A DNA stretch of 37,110 nt, taken from NCBI GenBank assembly GCA_016785015.1, contig JADHTJ010000032.1, positions 1 to 37,110 on the forward strand, in the 5' to 3' direction. The DNA is from Anaerolineales bacterium (GTDB taxonomy: Bacteria; Chloroflexota; Anaerolineae; Anaerolineales; UBA11858). Shown here piece by piece: positions 8,672 through 16,271 of this stretch. Positions within the stretch are counted from its first letter, which is position 1, and each line of letters opens with the position of its first letter. The notes beneath the pieces were generated by a model that ran no database searches, had not been told where the DNA came from, and was given only the letters and a program-made list of their open reading frames with translations. A program made the translations under genes and the position numbers.

Positions 8672-9223
8672 ATGGGATATATGTACATTCTCGAATGCAG
8701 CGATGGCAGCTATTACACTGGCAGCACAAAGCATCTTAAATTAAGGCTGGCACAGCACCAGGCTGGAGAAGGGGCGAACCATACCAAGAAACGATTACCG
8801 ATCAAGTTGGTGTATTACGAAGAATACGAACGCATTGATGATGCATTCAATAGAGAAAAGCAAGTTCAGGGCTGGAAGCGTAAGAAGAAAGAAGCGCTGA
8901 TCAATGGACAGCCCGAATTACTTCCTAAGCTGGCAATGGCCTATCGGGATATAGCCGGGCTTCGAGAGCCTCAGCCCTCGGATACTCAGCTGTCTGAGGC
9001 TCTCGCCTGTACTGAGCTTGTCGAAGTGAAGACAGCGACGCATAGCAGATGCCGGGCTTCGAAAACATTTCAACCAGCTCAATGCACAAAACTTCAGCCC
9101 TCGGATACTCAGCTGTCTGAGGCTCTCGCCTGTACTGAGCTTGTCGAAGTGAAGACAGCGACGCATAGCGGATGCCGGGCTCGAGAACCTCAGCCCTCGA
9201 AGAATGACGATTCCGAAGCCTGA
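8672..9223 (+). CDS. GIY-YIG endonuclease domain protein with repeat-encoded tail
   Basis: Residues 1-88 are a stand-alone GIY-YIG nuclease of the small YhbQ/UvrC-like type: YMYIL (3-7), YYTG (14-17), Arg25, and catalytic Glu62 in FNREKQ. Such domains cut DNA with a divalent metal. Family members usually end near residue 90-100. Here the frame continues 85 more residues into DNA repeats, giving two copies of a 29-residue unit (101-129 and 142-170) exactly 41 codons apart. The tail is low in recognisable structure and may be a passive by-product. A strong site (AAGGAGG) precedes the ATG. The 85-base gap after acr3 carries the same repeat motif. Nuclease identity is firm; the biological target is unknown. 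Confidence 0.85.
   Translation: MGYMYILECSDGSYYTGSTKHLKLRLAQHQAGEGANHTKKRLPIKLVYYEEYERIDDAFNREKQVQGWKRKKKEALINGQPELLPKLAMAYRDIAGLREPQPSDTQLSEALACTELVEVKTATHSRCRASKTFQPAQCTKLQPSDTQLSEALACTELVEVKTATHSGCRAREPQPSKNDDSEA
8956..9062. repeat. Palindromic repeat unit B1
   Basis: Contains a perfect 12-bp inverted repeat, CGAGAGCCTCAG (8963-8974) and CTGAGGCTCTCG (8994-9005). It is followed by ACTGAGCTTGTCGAAGT (9011-9027), a motif of a widespread bacterial dispersed repeat. The unit recurs 123 bp downstream almost unchanged. Confidence 0.85.
9094..9183. repeat. Palindromic repeat unit B2
   Basis: Near-identical copy of 8971-9060, offset by 123 bp (41 codons), so it keeps the reading frame of the nuclease tail. 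It has the same CAGCTGTCTGAGGCTCTCG arm and ACTGAGCTTGTCGAAGT motif (9134-9150). Confidence 0.85.
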
Positions 9224-9285
9224 AGCGATGCATTGAGCCCGTCGAAATGCTCTCCAAGGCGAGGCTGCCGCTTCCAACAATTAAA

Positions 9286-10575
9286 CTAACCATCACAACC
9301 ATCTGGACGTCCTTCTGAGTGCCAGCCACTGGAGTCAACATTCGCCATTCCGACTTCGCCAGCCTTAGTTATTGCTAACTTTACGCCTAGGGGGCCAAAG
9401 ATTTGTACGATAAATGTTGTGGCTGTGATTGTCGTGATAATCAGTGCTCCCAAAGCTTCGCCCTCTGGTCCCAGCGTCGCAAAGCGATTATTGGAAGCGA
9501 TAGCCAACCCAATAGCCACACCTGCTTGAGACAACAATCCTAACCCTAAGTTATTCTTGACCTGACGCTCAGCTTTGCCCACACTCCCCCCCACCCAGGC
9601 GCCTATATATTTTCCGGCACTGCGCAAAACGACATAGCCAATGCCCAATAACCCCATGGTGGGCAATAGGCTAATTTGGAACCGCGCCCCGACCAGGGCG
9701 AAAAAGAGTACATAAATGACTGGGCCCGCTTGCTCGATGGTGAAGCGGATACAACGGCCATTCTCTCCGTCGAAGTTGACCACCACAAAACCCATCACCA
9801 TTGTCGTCAGGATCAAAGAAAAGCCCAGGGCTTCCGAAAGACCCACACAAAGAAAGACAAATCCGATCGAGACGGCCATCGAGTCGTGCAGGCTCTTCAT
9901 TCGACGCAGAATCTCATTTAGCAAAAATCCCGCCAAAATTCCAACAATTAATGAACCGCCGATTTCGATCACCGGCATTTCGATAATCTGCACAAATGAT
10001 GGAATGCCTGTACCCGTTAATGCGCTCTCAGCAAAAGCTGCTGCAAGGCAATATAGCACCAAAGAAAAGGCATCGTCTAATCCTACGACTGCGATTAAGC
10101 TGGTAGTAAGCGGGCCTTTGGCATCGTATTCAGCCAGCACATCCACGGTCGCAGCCGGGGCAGTTGCCGAAGAAAGCGCCCCAAAGATCAATGCCGTATG
10201 TAGTGAGTTGGTGATGAAGTATATGCCCGTCGAAACCAACAGAAATGTCCCCAATGATTCAAACAGTAGAATAATTAGGATTGAACGCCCCTTCTTCCTT
10301 AGCTCGTCCAGGCGCAGGTGACTGCCCATATCAAAACCGATCAAACCCAGGGCAATCTCACTGATAAATGTCAAATCTTCTGTTAGCTCCAGGGGAACGA
10401 GATTCAAAAAGGAAGTGCCCAACAGCACTCCCATGATGATAAAACCAACTACTTGCGGCAAACCGAATCGTTGGAATAGCTTACTCCCCAAAAATGTCAG
10501 CGCGATAAGCAAACCGATAGTCGTAATGATATTTGGTTGGTAGTGGATACCCAAAAATTCAAGTATATTTTCCAT
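9286..10575 (-). CDS. Cation/proton antiporter (CPA2, KefB-like)
   Basis: About twelve hydrophobic segments over some 429 residues, matching the sodium/hydrogen exchanger domain of the CPA2 family, which exchanges K+ or Na+ for H+. Family-type segments include GFIIMGVLLGTSFL, the ion-site region SSATAPAATVD with VGLDDAFSL, and LLSQAGVAIGLA near the C-terminus. No RCK/TrkA-N domain follows, so it is the short form. The start is uncertain: ATG at 10575 gives a typical N-terminus, while a TTG at 10638 has a better AAGGAG 10 bases upstream, but its leader would be encoded in a small palindromic insert (10597-10650). The last residues are encoded in the 18-bp direct repeat at 9290-9307. Confidence 0.85.
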   Translation of the reverse strand: MENILEFLGIHYQPNIITTIGLLIALTFLGSKLFQRFGLPQVVGFIIMGVLLGTSFLNLVPLELTEDLTFISEIALGLIGFDMGSHLRLDELRKKGRSILIILLFESLGTFLLVSTGIYFITNSLHTALIFGALSSATAPAATVDVLAEYDAKGPLTTSLIAVVGLDDAFSLVLYCLAAAFAESALTGTGIPSFVQIIEMPVIEIGGSLIVGILAGFLLNEILRRMKSLHDSMAVSIGFVFLCVGLSEALGFSLILTTMVMGFVVVNFDGENGRCIRFTIEQAGPVIYVLFFALVGARFQISLLPTMGLLGIGYVVLRSAGKYIGAWVGGSVGKAERQVKNNLGLGLLSQAGVAIGLAIASNNRFATLGPEGEALGALIITTITATTFIVQIFGPLGVKLAITKAGEVGMANVDSSGWHSEGRPDGCDG

Positions 10576-10596
10576 TAAAATACTCAACCCTTCGCT

Positions 10597-10650
10597 GATT
10601 CTGTGGGAATTACCGTGAGACACCCCTTTCCACGTCAATTCCTAGCGGCT
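10597..10650 (+). mobile_element. MITE-like palindromic element, family 2, copy A
   Basis: A 54-bp element beginning GATTCTGTGGGAATTACCG and ending with ATTCCTAGCGGCT. It is flanked by direct repeats CCTTCGCT (10589-10596) and CCTTCGTT (10651-10658), 7 of 8 matching. Related copies lie at 16404-16459 and 19303-19342. Confidence 0.65.
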
Positions 10651-10767
10651 CCTTCGTTTAACTACTATGAAATTAGTAGAAAACCGAAATCGTGTTTATA
10701 AACAAGATACCACCCTTTCCCTAGATTCAGTATACCTAGCAGTTTTGAACTGGTGAAGTGACAAAGA

Positions 10768-11694
10768 TCATGGCAAAAGAGCCGCAAAATCGTCGAGTGT
10801 GATAATCCCCTGAACCTCAATACGGCTTAAATAATAGATCGACCCCCAGGTGTGTTTACTAGATTCTCCCAACCCCGCGGCGCTGTAATAACCAAACTCC
10901 TGCAATTTATTCGCAATCGTTCCACTCATCGTTCCAAATGGATAAGCGAAAGTCGTCACTCTCACTCCCAAAATATCTTCCAGGTCAACGCGCGATTGCA
11001 GCAGTTCATAGCGCAGATTCTCTTCTGGCAAGGTTGTCAGATCTTGATGCGTCATGCCCTGGCTGCCGACCTGCCAACCAGCGGCGGTGATTTCATTTAA
11101 CTGCTCCGGGGATAAGAAGCCATCTGAATACAATCGGTTGCCGGTTAAATAAACAACGCCAACATAGCCCATATCTTGCATTATGGGGAAGGCATTCTCG
11201 TAGATGCTGGCGTCGGAGTCGTCAAAGGTGATTAGCACTGGTTTGGCGGGCAGCTCGCCACCGTTGATCAACACCAGGGTGAATTCAGATATTGTGATGG
11301 ATGTGTAACCCTGATCTTTGAGATATGCCATCTGCTTCCGAAAATTCTCCGGCGAGACATAGAAGCGGCTGGCTAGGTCGCTCTCGTCAACGCGATAGTA
11401 AAGCAGTATTGGGGCAACAAGTTCCCCAGCGGGAATAAATACTAAGGTGGGCGTGGGTGTGAAAATCGGCGTAGGGGTGACCGAAATAGTGGGTGTTAGC
11501 GTTGCGGTCTGCGAGTTGGTTGCAGTTGACGTGAAGGTAAAGGTAGGAACTGGCTCTGTGAGGGTAGCCGTATACTCAATGGTGGGATTCGCCTCGAAGG
11601 GAATCAAGGTTTCCCGCTGAGATGACGATGGAGCCCGCAGCGTGCATGCCGACAACAGCATTACTATTCCCAGTATAATGATCAGTTTCTTCAC
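10768..11694 (-). CDS. Polysaccharide deacetylase-like lipoprotein, degenerate active site
   Basis: A 308-residue exported lipoprotein (LLSAC, lipid-bearing Cys17). A Thr/Pro-rich spacer (about 40-85) precedes a NodB-type domain (95-305). NodB enzymes remove acetyl groups from cell-wall or capsule sugars with a metal held by Asp-His-His. Here TFDD is kept (Asp158-Asp159), but the usual Gly after it is Ser. The first His of the SHxxxH box is Gln212 (SQGMTH), with only His216 kept. The early YHR-like motif reads YYRV. The metal site therefore looks incomplete and the protein may bind rather than deacetylate glycans (inference). Its start overlaps the end of the upstream ACT gene by 4 bases, implying co-transcription. 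Confidence 0.82.
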   Translation of the reverse strand: MKKLIIILGIVMLLSACTLRAPSSSQRETLIPFEANPTIEYTATLTEPVPTFTFTSTATNSQTATLTPTISVTPTPIFTPTPTLVFIPAGELVAPILLYYRVDESDLASRFYVSPENFRKQMAYLKDQGYTSITISEFTLVLINGGELPAKPVLITFDDSDASIYENAFPIMQDMGYVGVVYLTGNRLYSDGFLSPEQLNEITAAGWQVGSQGMTHQDLTTLPEENLRYELLQSRVDLEDILGVRVTTFAYPFGTMSGTIANKLQEFGYYSAAGLGESSKHTWGSIYYLSRIEVQGIITLDDFAALLP

Positions 11695-12077
11695 AGCGAG
11701 TTTACAGTATGTCCCTGAGATTCCAAAGCCCGGATAGCAGTTTCGAGCTGCACATCTTTGAGAAGCAGGTAATCAGTGTTAAAAGTTGAAATCACAAATA
11801 TACTCACATCAGCTTGCGCCAGAGTTCCCGAGAGAGAAGCCAACACACCGATCATGGAAAAATCTAGCGGTCCAGCCACCTTGAGAGCACGCCAGCCCGG
11901 TTCGGCACGCACATCCGCAGGGATATCAACCCCCTCGCAAACGACCGTGAGTTCATCAAATGTGCGGATGAGTGCCAGGAGGTCGCCGCCCCGCGCCCAG
12001 GCAGGGTTGGCCGCGTCCGGTGGAAGTTGGCAGATAGCATATTGGTTGGGGAGTAGCATCAGGCAGAAATTATGCAT
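11691..12077 (-). CDS. ACT domain protein
   Basis: A 128-residue protein made of two ACT-like halves, of the small CASTOR/ACT_7-like type. Conserved features are the LRTFDELTVVCE segment, the central GPLDFSMIGVLASLSGTLAQADVSIFVISTFNTDYLLL and the C-terminal AIRALESQGH. Such proteins are thought to sense amino acids; the ligand here is unknown. No ribosome-binding site is obvious before the ATG. It overlaps the next gene by 4 bases (ATGA-type junction). Confidence 0.85.
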   Translation of the reverse strand: MHNFCLMLLPNQYAICQLPPDAANPAWARGGDLLALIRTFDELTVVCEGVDIPADVRAEPGWRALKVAGPLDFSMIGVLASLSGTLAQADVSIFVISTFNTDYLLLKDVQLETAIRALESQGHTVNSL

Positions 12078-12129
12078 AATTGTGACCGGAGACGAGGGAG
12101 TTTGAATTCAGCGGCCCTCGTATTCCAAG

Positions 12130-12235
12130 CTGTCTAATAGAGCCTCAGCCCTCAGATATTCAGCTGTCTGAGGCTCTCGAAGACAGCGGCTTTTTTGCAA
12201 GGCCGGGCTTCGAGAGCCTCAGCCCTCGGTCTGCT
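12130..12235. repeat. Solo copy of the palindromic repeat linked to the nuclease gene
   Basis: In the gap between moeA and the ACT gene. AGAGCCTCAG (12139-12148) pairs with CTGAGGCTCT (12167-12176). The spacer and arms match unit B1. A second start of the motif, CCGGGCTTCGAGAGCCTCAG, follows at 12203-12222. No nuclease gene is present, so this is a stand-alone copy. Confidence 0.8.
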
Positions 12236-12242
12236 TTTAACA

Positions 12243-13487
12243 TCACATCAAATAGACTTCAACGGTCTTCCCAGCAGACAAACCAGTGGCGTCGGCAGGG
12301 ATTTTCAGCAAGCCGTCGGCACGCGATAGGGTAAAGATCAGGTTGCTCTTGCCAAAGATGGGCTCGGCAAGCCAGCCCTCTCCGGAGCTGGTAGAGGGGC
12401 GCACCAATGCAACCGGCACCCAATCTTCGCGGCCAGCCTGGGATGGCAGATTGATGCTCAGCACAGCTTGAATCCTGGGCTGCGGTCGCGATACGCGCTC
12501 TCCCAAGAGAGCTTTGACAACCGGAACGACAAATAATTGTGTGTTAACCAGCGCGCTAACAGGATTACCCGGCAAGCCAATCATAGGCACGCCATCGCAG
12601 ACAGCCAGGATGGTCGGTTTGCCCGGGCGTGTGTTGACGCCGTGTACTAACACGCCGGGTTGGCCTAACTCATCGAGGATCTGTGATGTCAGGTCGCGCG
12701 TGCTGGCCGAGGAACCAGCGGTGACCACAACCAGATCGCACTCTGCTTTGGCGCGTTCGGCCGCGGCATACATCTCAGCGTATGTGTCGGAGATAATGCC
12801 ATATTGAACCGCTACTCCGCCCGCTTTTTCCACGGCAGTGCTCAATGTGTAGGCATTGATATCGCGCACCTGCCCTGGAGTTGGATTTTGGCTGGGATGA
12901 ATGACTTCGTCCCCACTGGAGAGGATACCCACTTTAGGTTTGCGCGCCACAGAGACTTCAGTGAATCCCAACGCCATGAGTCCGCCAATTTCTGCTGGGC
13001 GCAGCTGCGTACCGGCGGGGATCACTTCTTGCCCTTCTTTAACATCTTCGCCTACCTCGATGACATTTTCGCCGACAGCAACTGCGCGTAGGATCTCCAT
13101 CTCATTGGGACGCGCATCTTGGGTGTATTCCAGCATCACAACCGCATCAGCGTCCTCAGGCAGCATTCCGCCAGTGTGGATCAGCAAACATTTCTCAGCA
13201 GTAAGGGCGATCTCCGGGGCGGCGCCCATAGGCACTTCCCCAATTAATTCGAGATAAACCGGCAGGCTCTCACTGGCCCCAAAGGTATCGGCTGCCTTGA
13301 CGGCGTAGCCATCCACGGTGGTGCGCGCAAACTCAGGCAATGGATGCGGTGCATACACCGGGGATATCAGTACCCGCCCCAAGGCATGTTCTGTCTCGAC
13401 CCGTTCGGGGGCCGGATCAGCTTGAATGTGGTCGAGCAGTTTGTTCAGCGCATCAGCGGGAGGAAGTAACGTCAAAAATTCGGGCAT
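12243..13487 (-). CDS. moeA: Molybdopterin molybdenumtransferase MoeA
   Basis: Inserts molybdate into adenylylated molybdopterin in the last step of molybdenum cofactor synthesis. The 414-residue protein has the family's order: N-terminal domain with FARTTVDGYAV (about 53-63), HTGGMLPEDADAVV, then the MoCF domain with GILSSGDE, a TAGSSAST loop (where GGxSVG is usual) and GLPGNPVSA, and a C-terminal beta domain. An odd RPSTSSGEGW stretch (363-372) is encoded by a short palindromic DNA repeat at 12374-12401. Upstream, a 14-bp tandem repeat (13489-13516) covers the promoter region, and no clear ribosome-binding site is seen. Other Mo-cofactor genes are absent from the window. Confidence 0.95.
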   Translation of the reverse strand: MPEFLTLLPPADALNKLLDHIQADPAPERVETEHALGRVLISPVYAPHPLPEFARTTVDGYAVKAADTFGASESLPVYLELIGEVPMGAAPEIALTAEKCLLIHTGGMLPEDADAVVMLEYTQDARPNEMEILRAVAVGENVIEVGEDVKEGQEVIPAGTQLRPAEIGGLMALGFTEVSVARKPKVGILSSGDEVIHPSQNPTPGQVRDINAYTLSTAVEKAGGVAVQYGIISDTYAEMYAAAERAKAECDLVVVTAGSSASTRDLTSQILDELGQPGVLVHGVNTRPGKPTILAVCDGVPMIGLPGNPVSALVNTQLFVVPVVKALLGERVSRPQPRIQAVLSINLPSQAGREDWVPVALVRPSTSSGEGWLAEPIFGKSNLIFTLSRADGLLKIPADATGLSAGKTVEVYLM

Positions 13488-13518
13488 AGGGTAGAAGTTA
13501 GAGGGTAGAAGTTGGAGA

Positions 13519-14427
13519 TTAGTGCGTCCAAAAGGAAAAGGTCAGCAGGTAAACGGCTAGGCCATAGGTCAGCATGGCGGTGATATTGAGCGCGTGCCAA
13601 ACGGGTTTAGCGCCATCGCCAATGCGAGTCAAATACCAAATTAGGAAAAGCCCCAAAGGCAATGACAGGAAAGTGGGCCATACGACATTGTTGGGCAATC
13701 CCATAAGCATCGCCAGCCCAAAAAGCAAGAAAGTAGACAAAACCAATAAATTGATCAGGCGCATACCGCGCTGCCACCCCATGAGGATCAAGAGCATGGG
13801 GCGTTCACGTTTGATATCTTGAGCGTAATCTTGGAACTCGAAAACCAATAGCATGGCATAATGAAGTAAAGTCAGCGGGAAAGTGCTCATAGAAACCAGG
13901 CGATGGAGTTCCGGCTCCTGCAACATGAAGGCCAGGGCAGGCACAAAGTTAGCCAACAGGATCGACGGGATTAGCCCGCGGTAGACCGTATCCGCCAGAC
14001 GGAGAGGTGGAATCGAAGATGCATACGCTCCCAAGGCGATCAATGCCATGACGATAATGCTTCCTCCGGAAACTTGACCAGAGCGGATCAGCAGCACTGT
14101 AAAAGAGGTTGTTAACGTTAGGGCTGTGATGGCAATCCACAAAGGTAAATCTCGCTTCAACCAACGTTCACGCCATTTTTCATTTGTAAGGTCGTATGCA
14201 CGCTGCGCAAAAGGTGAATCTGCCAAGTTTGTTTGCCTGAAATAGGCATACAAGTAGTGCGCTCCAATTTGAAGGCTGAGTATCCAGGCAAGACCGATAG
14301 CAAAGATACCGGCATCAACCGTAGCGCCTAAGTATCGAGCGATCCCCACGCCGAGAAAATATACTAAGGCAGCATCTAACAGAAGCAGAGGCCGAGAAAT
14401 TCGTAAGAGATTTCGAAAATTGGTCAT
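13519..14427 (-). CDS. UbiA-like prenyltransferase family membrane protein
   Basis: A 302-residue protein with about eight to nine hydrophobic segments, of the UbiA superfamily layout. The second Asp-rich motif is recognisable as EFQDYAQDIKRERPMLL (about 197-213). The first, normally NDxxDxxxD, is replaced by YLYAYFRQTNLADSP (about 58-72), which keeps only one Asp. UbiA enzymes attach prenyl chains to aromatic acceptors, for quinones, haem or lipids. With a weakened first motif the activity is doubtful, and I do not assign a substrate. The flanking moeA and DinB genes give no hint. Confidence 0.62.
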   Translation of the reverse strand: MTNFRNLLRISRPLLLLDAALVYFLGVGIARYLGATVDAGIFAIGLAWILSLQIGAHYLYAYFRQTNLADSPFAQRAYDLTNEKWRERWLKRDLPLWIAITALTLTTSFTVLLIRSGQVSGGSIIVMALIALGAYASSIPPLRLADTVYRGLIPSILLANFVPALAFMLQEPELHRLVSMSTFPLTLLHYAMLLVFEFQDYAQDIKRERPMLLILMGWQRGMRLINLLVLSTFLLFGLAMLMGLPNNVVWPTFLSLPLGLFLIWYLTRIGDGAKPVWHALNITAMLTYGLAVYLLTFSFWTH

Positions 14428-14471
14428 AATAATAAATGTTCGCAGGTTAGCACGTTCAAACGTTCAACGTT

Positions 14472-14948
14472 CTAGCATTCCAACGCGTCTCGTATTTCTC
14501 GCTGATGAATCTGATTGTGACGATACATAAGCTTGATGATATCTTCAACGCGAGCAATCCCCAACCAGGGATGGCGGCCGGTTATTTCTAAGTTTTCATC
14601 TTCGAATTTAGAGACCATCTGGATGGTTTTTTCTCGGGCTTCAAGGAATTTCTCTATAAGCTGATCTGGTGATGTTTGTTTGAGCTTACTGGCTTTGTAT
14701 TCGTTATAAGAATCAAGGTCAAAATCTTCGGGAACACCTTCGCCAGTCTCGACAATTCTAGCAACTAGACGCATCATGCCATCTTCAGCCATCACAAAAT
14801 GGGCCATGATTTGGTTGATCGTCCACGAGGCTCCATCGGTGTAGATTTGCTGATCCATTTGCTCTGGGCTCAACCCTGAAAAATAAGCTTTCGCTTTATC
14901 TGCTGAACGGCTCAGCCTTTTGCATAGATGTTTGATTCGATTACTCAT
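14472..14948 (-). CDS. DinB family protein
   Basis: A 158-residue four-helix-bundle protein of the DinB/YfiT superfamily. The metal-binding His triad is visible: His50 (IMAHF), His144 and His148 (YRHNQIHQREI). These proteins include bacillithiol and mycothiol transferases as well as many members of unknown role, so no substrate is assigned. An AGAGAG site precedes the ATG. A short ACGTTCAA tandem tract (about 14452-14472) touches its 3' end. Confidence 0.85.
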   Translation of the reverse strand: MSNRIKHLCKRLSRSADKAKAYFSGLSPEQMDQQIYTDGASWTINQIMAHFVMAEDGMMRLVARIVETGEGVPEDFDLDSYNEYKASKLKQTSPDQLIEKFLEAREKTIQMVSKFEDENLEITGRHPWLGIARVEDIIKLMYRHNQIHQREIRDALEC

Positions 14949-14980
14949 GATTCAATCTCTCTAGATTATTTTCTTCTCAA

Positions 14981-15952
14981 CTACTGTGACCACTCCGTCG
15001 GCTGCCGATCCCATCGGTGGGACATAAGGCCTGTGTGAAGTTCTTCAGGCAACGGACCAAGGTCACTACAGCCCATATTCCCCTCCACATGGGTTAGTTT
15101 CCGCATACCTGGAATGATCGTAATCACTCTGGACTCATTCAATATGAAACGTAAAGCCATTTCAGCCATACTCATCCCCTCAGGAACTAAGGGACGCAGT
15201 GCCTCGGCATGTTCGATACTTGATATCAGGTTCTCAGGTACAAAATAGGAATTGCGCCAATCCCCCTCAGGCCACTTGCTATCTAGGTTCAAATTGCCCG
15301 TGAGGGTACCTTCATCGAAGGGCACTCTAGCAATGACGGCCACATCCATTTCCTGGCAAGCAGGCAGCAACTCATCTTCTGGGTTTTGATCAAAAATATT
15401 GTAGATTACCTGCACTGCATCAATCACCCCACTTCGAACTGCGCCGACGCCATTCCAGGGCTCCCAACGGTTGATGCTGATGCCAATGGCATCAAACAGC
15501 CCCTGCTCCTTGAGTTCGGCGATCTTTTTGATCCAACGATCATCATCAAGCCAGGTGTCTTCCCAAGTGTGGAATTGCATCAAATCAAAACTTGTCAACC
15601 CGGCATTTTCCAAACTTTTGTGGACAAATTCCTCGATATGGTCTGGCGGAAAACAATCTTCTAAAGAGAATTCCCGGCGGCTCGGCCACTGGAAATTTTT
15701 GGGAGGCATTTTGGTCGCGGTGTACAGTTTCTTTTCTTTATTGGCCCGAACAAGTTGTCCTAGTAGATTTTCACTGTGCCCCTCACCATAGCCCCAGGCC
15801 GTGTCGAAAAAGTTGCATCCTAGATCAACAGCTTGCTGGAGAGCGCGAAGCGATTGTTGATCATCAGAACCTGTCCATCCAGCCATGCCCCACATGCCAT
15901 AGCCAATCTCACTAACACTCCAACCTGTACGTCCAAAGCGTCGATATTTCAA
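14981..15952 (-). CDS. Aldo/keto reductase
   Basis: A 323-residue NAD(P)H-dependent oxidoreductase with a TIM barrel. The catalytic tetrad is complete: Asp50 and Tyr55 in FFDTAWGYGEGHSE, Lys81 in TATKMPP, and His128 in MQFHTWED. The substrate is not predictable from sequence; the relatives are general sugar/aldehyde or 'oxidoreductase' types. It is followed 32 bases later by the DinB gene on the same strand. Confidence 0.93.
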   Translation of the reverse strand: MKYRRFGRTGWSVSEIGYGMWGMAGWTGSDDQQSLRALQQAVDLGCNFFDTAWGYGEGHSENLLGQLVRANKEKKLYTATKMPPKNFQWPSRREFSLEDCFPPDHIEEFVHKSLENAGLTSFDLMQFHTWEDTWLDDDRWIKKIAELKEQGLFDAIGISINRWEPWNGVGAVRSGVIDAVQVIYNIFDQNPEDELLPACQEMDVAVIARVPFDEGTLTGNLNLDSKWPEGDWRNSYFVPENLISSIEHAEALRPLVPEGMSMAEMALRFILNESRVITIIPGMRKLTHVEGNMGCSDLGPLPEELHTGLMSHRWDRQPTEWSQ

Positions 15953-16001
15953 TTTTCAGCCTCCTTGGGAACACACCAATAAAAAGATAAATGAGTAACT
16001 G

Positions 16002-16091
16002 ATGTTACGCAGGACTGGCAGTCCTTAGGAGAAAAATTCCCATGTTCCAACCGAATTTATTAGGACTGCCAGTCCTATGTGTGCGTAACAC
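16002..16091. mobile_element. MITE-like palindromic element, family 1, copy E2
   Basis: Ends ATGTTACGCA (16002-16011) and TGCGTAACAC (16082-16091). The inner arms AGGACTGGCAGTCCT (16011-16025) and AGGACTGCCAGTCCT (16062-16076) are complementary to each other and each is almost self-complementary. Perfect 8-bp direct repeats GAGTAACT flank it at 15993-16000 and 16096-16103. Only the ends match copies E1 and E3; the interior is different. Confidence 0.75.
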
Positions 16092-16271
16092 GAGTGAGTA
16101 ACTTCAGCAATTCTCAGAAAGCACACAAATTTTCGTTAGTCTGCGCCTGAATAAATAATTATGAACAGAATTTTACCTGATTGAGTATTCTATCATGAGG
16201 CAAAAATCATGCTTAATATCGATTAAATGTAATGGTGAAGGGCAGATTGAACACAATTCTGATGCAACTTT

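Larger units (their letters stand above)
8594..9307. mobile_element. Repeat-bounded GIY-YIG nuclease block
   Basis: The nuclease gene at 8672-9223 sits inside a block bounded by imperfect 18-bp direct repeats: CCATAACAACCATTTGAC (8594-8611) and CCATCACAACCATCTGGA (9290-9307), 15 of 18 matching. Within it the motif CCGGGCTTCGAGAACCTCAGCCCTC (8611-8635, upstream of the gene) recurs downstream at 8956-8979 and, slightly changed, at 9175-9198. Inverted copies of a TGCATTGAGC...GAAAT motif lie at 9067-9086 and 9229-9248. Arrangement and repeats are read directly; mobility is inferred. Confidence 0.55.

Noticed and set aside
8956-9183. CRISPR array
   Set aside because: Only two direct units about 90 bp long, with no short regular spacers and no cas genes.
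8918-9341. Two minus-strand frames of 120 and 138 codons opposite the nuclease tail
   Set aside because: Both are read from the tandem palindromic repeats and lack a start signal.
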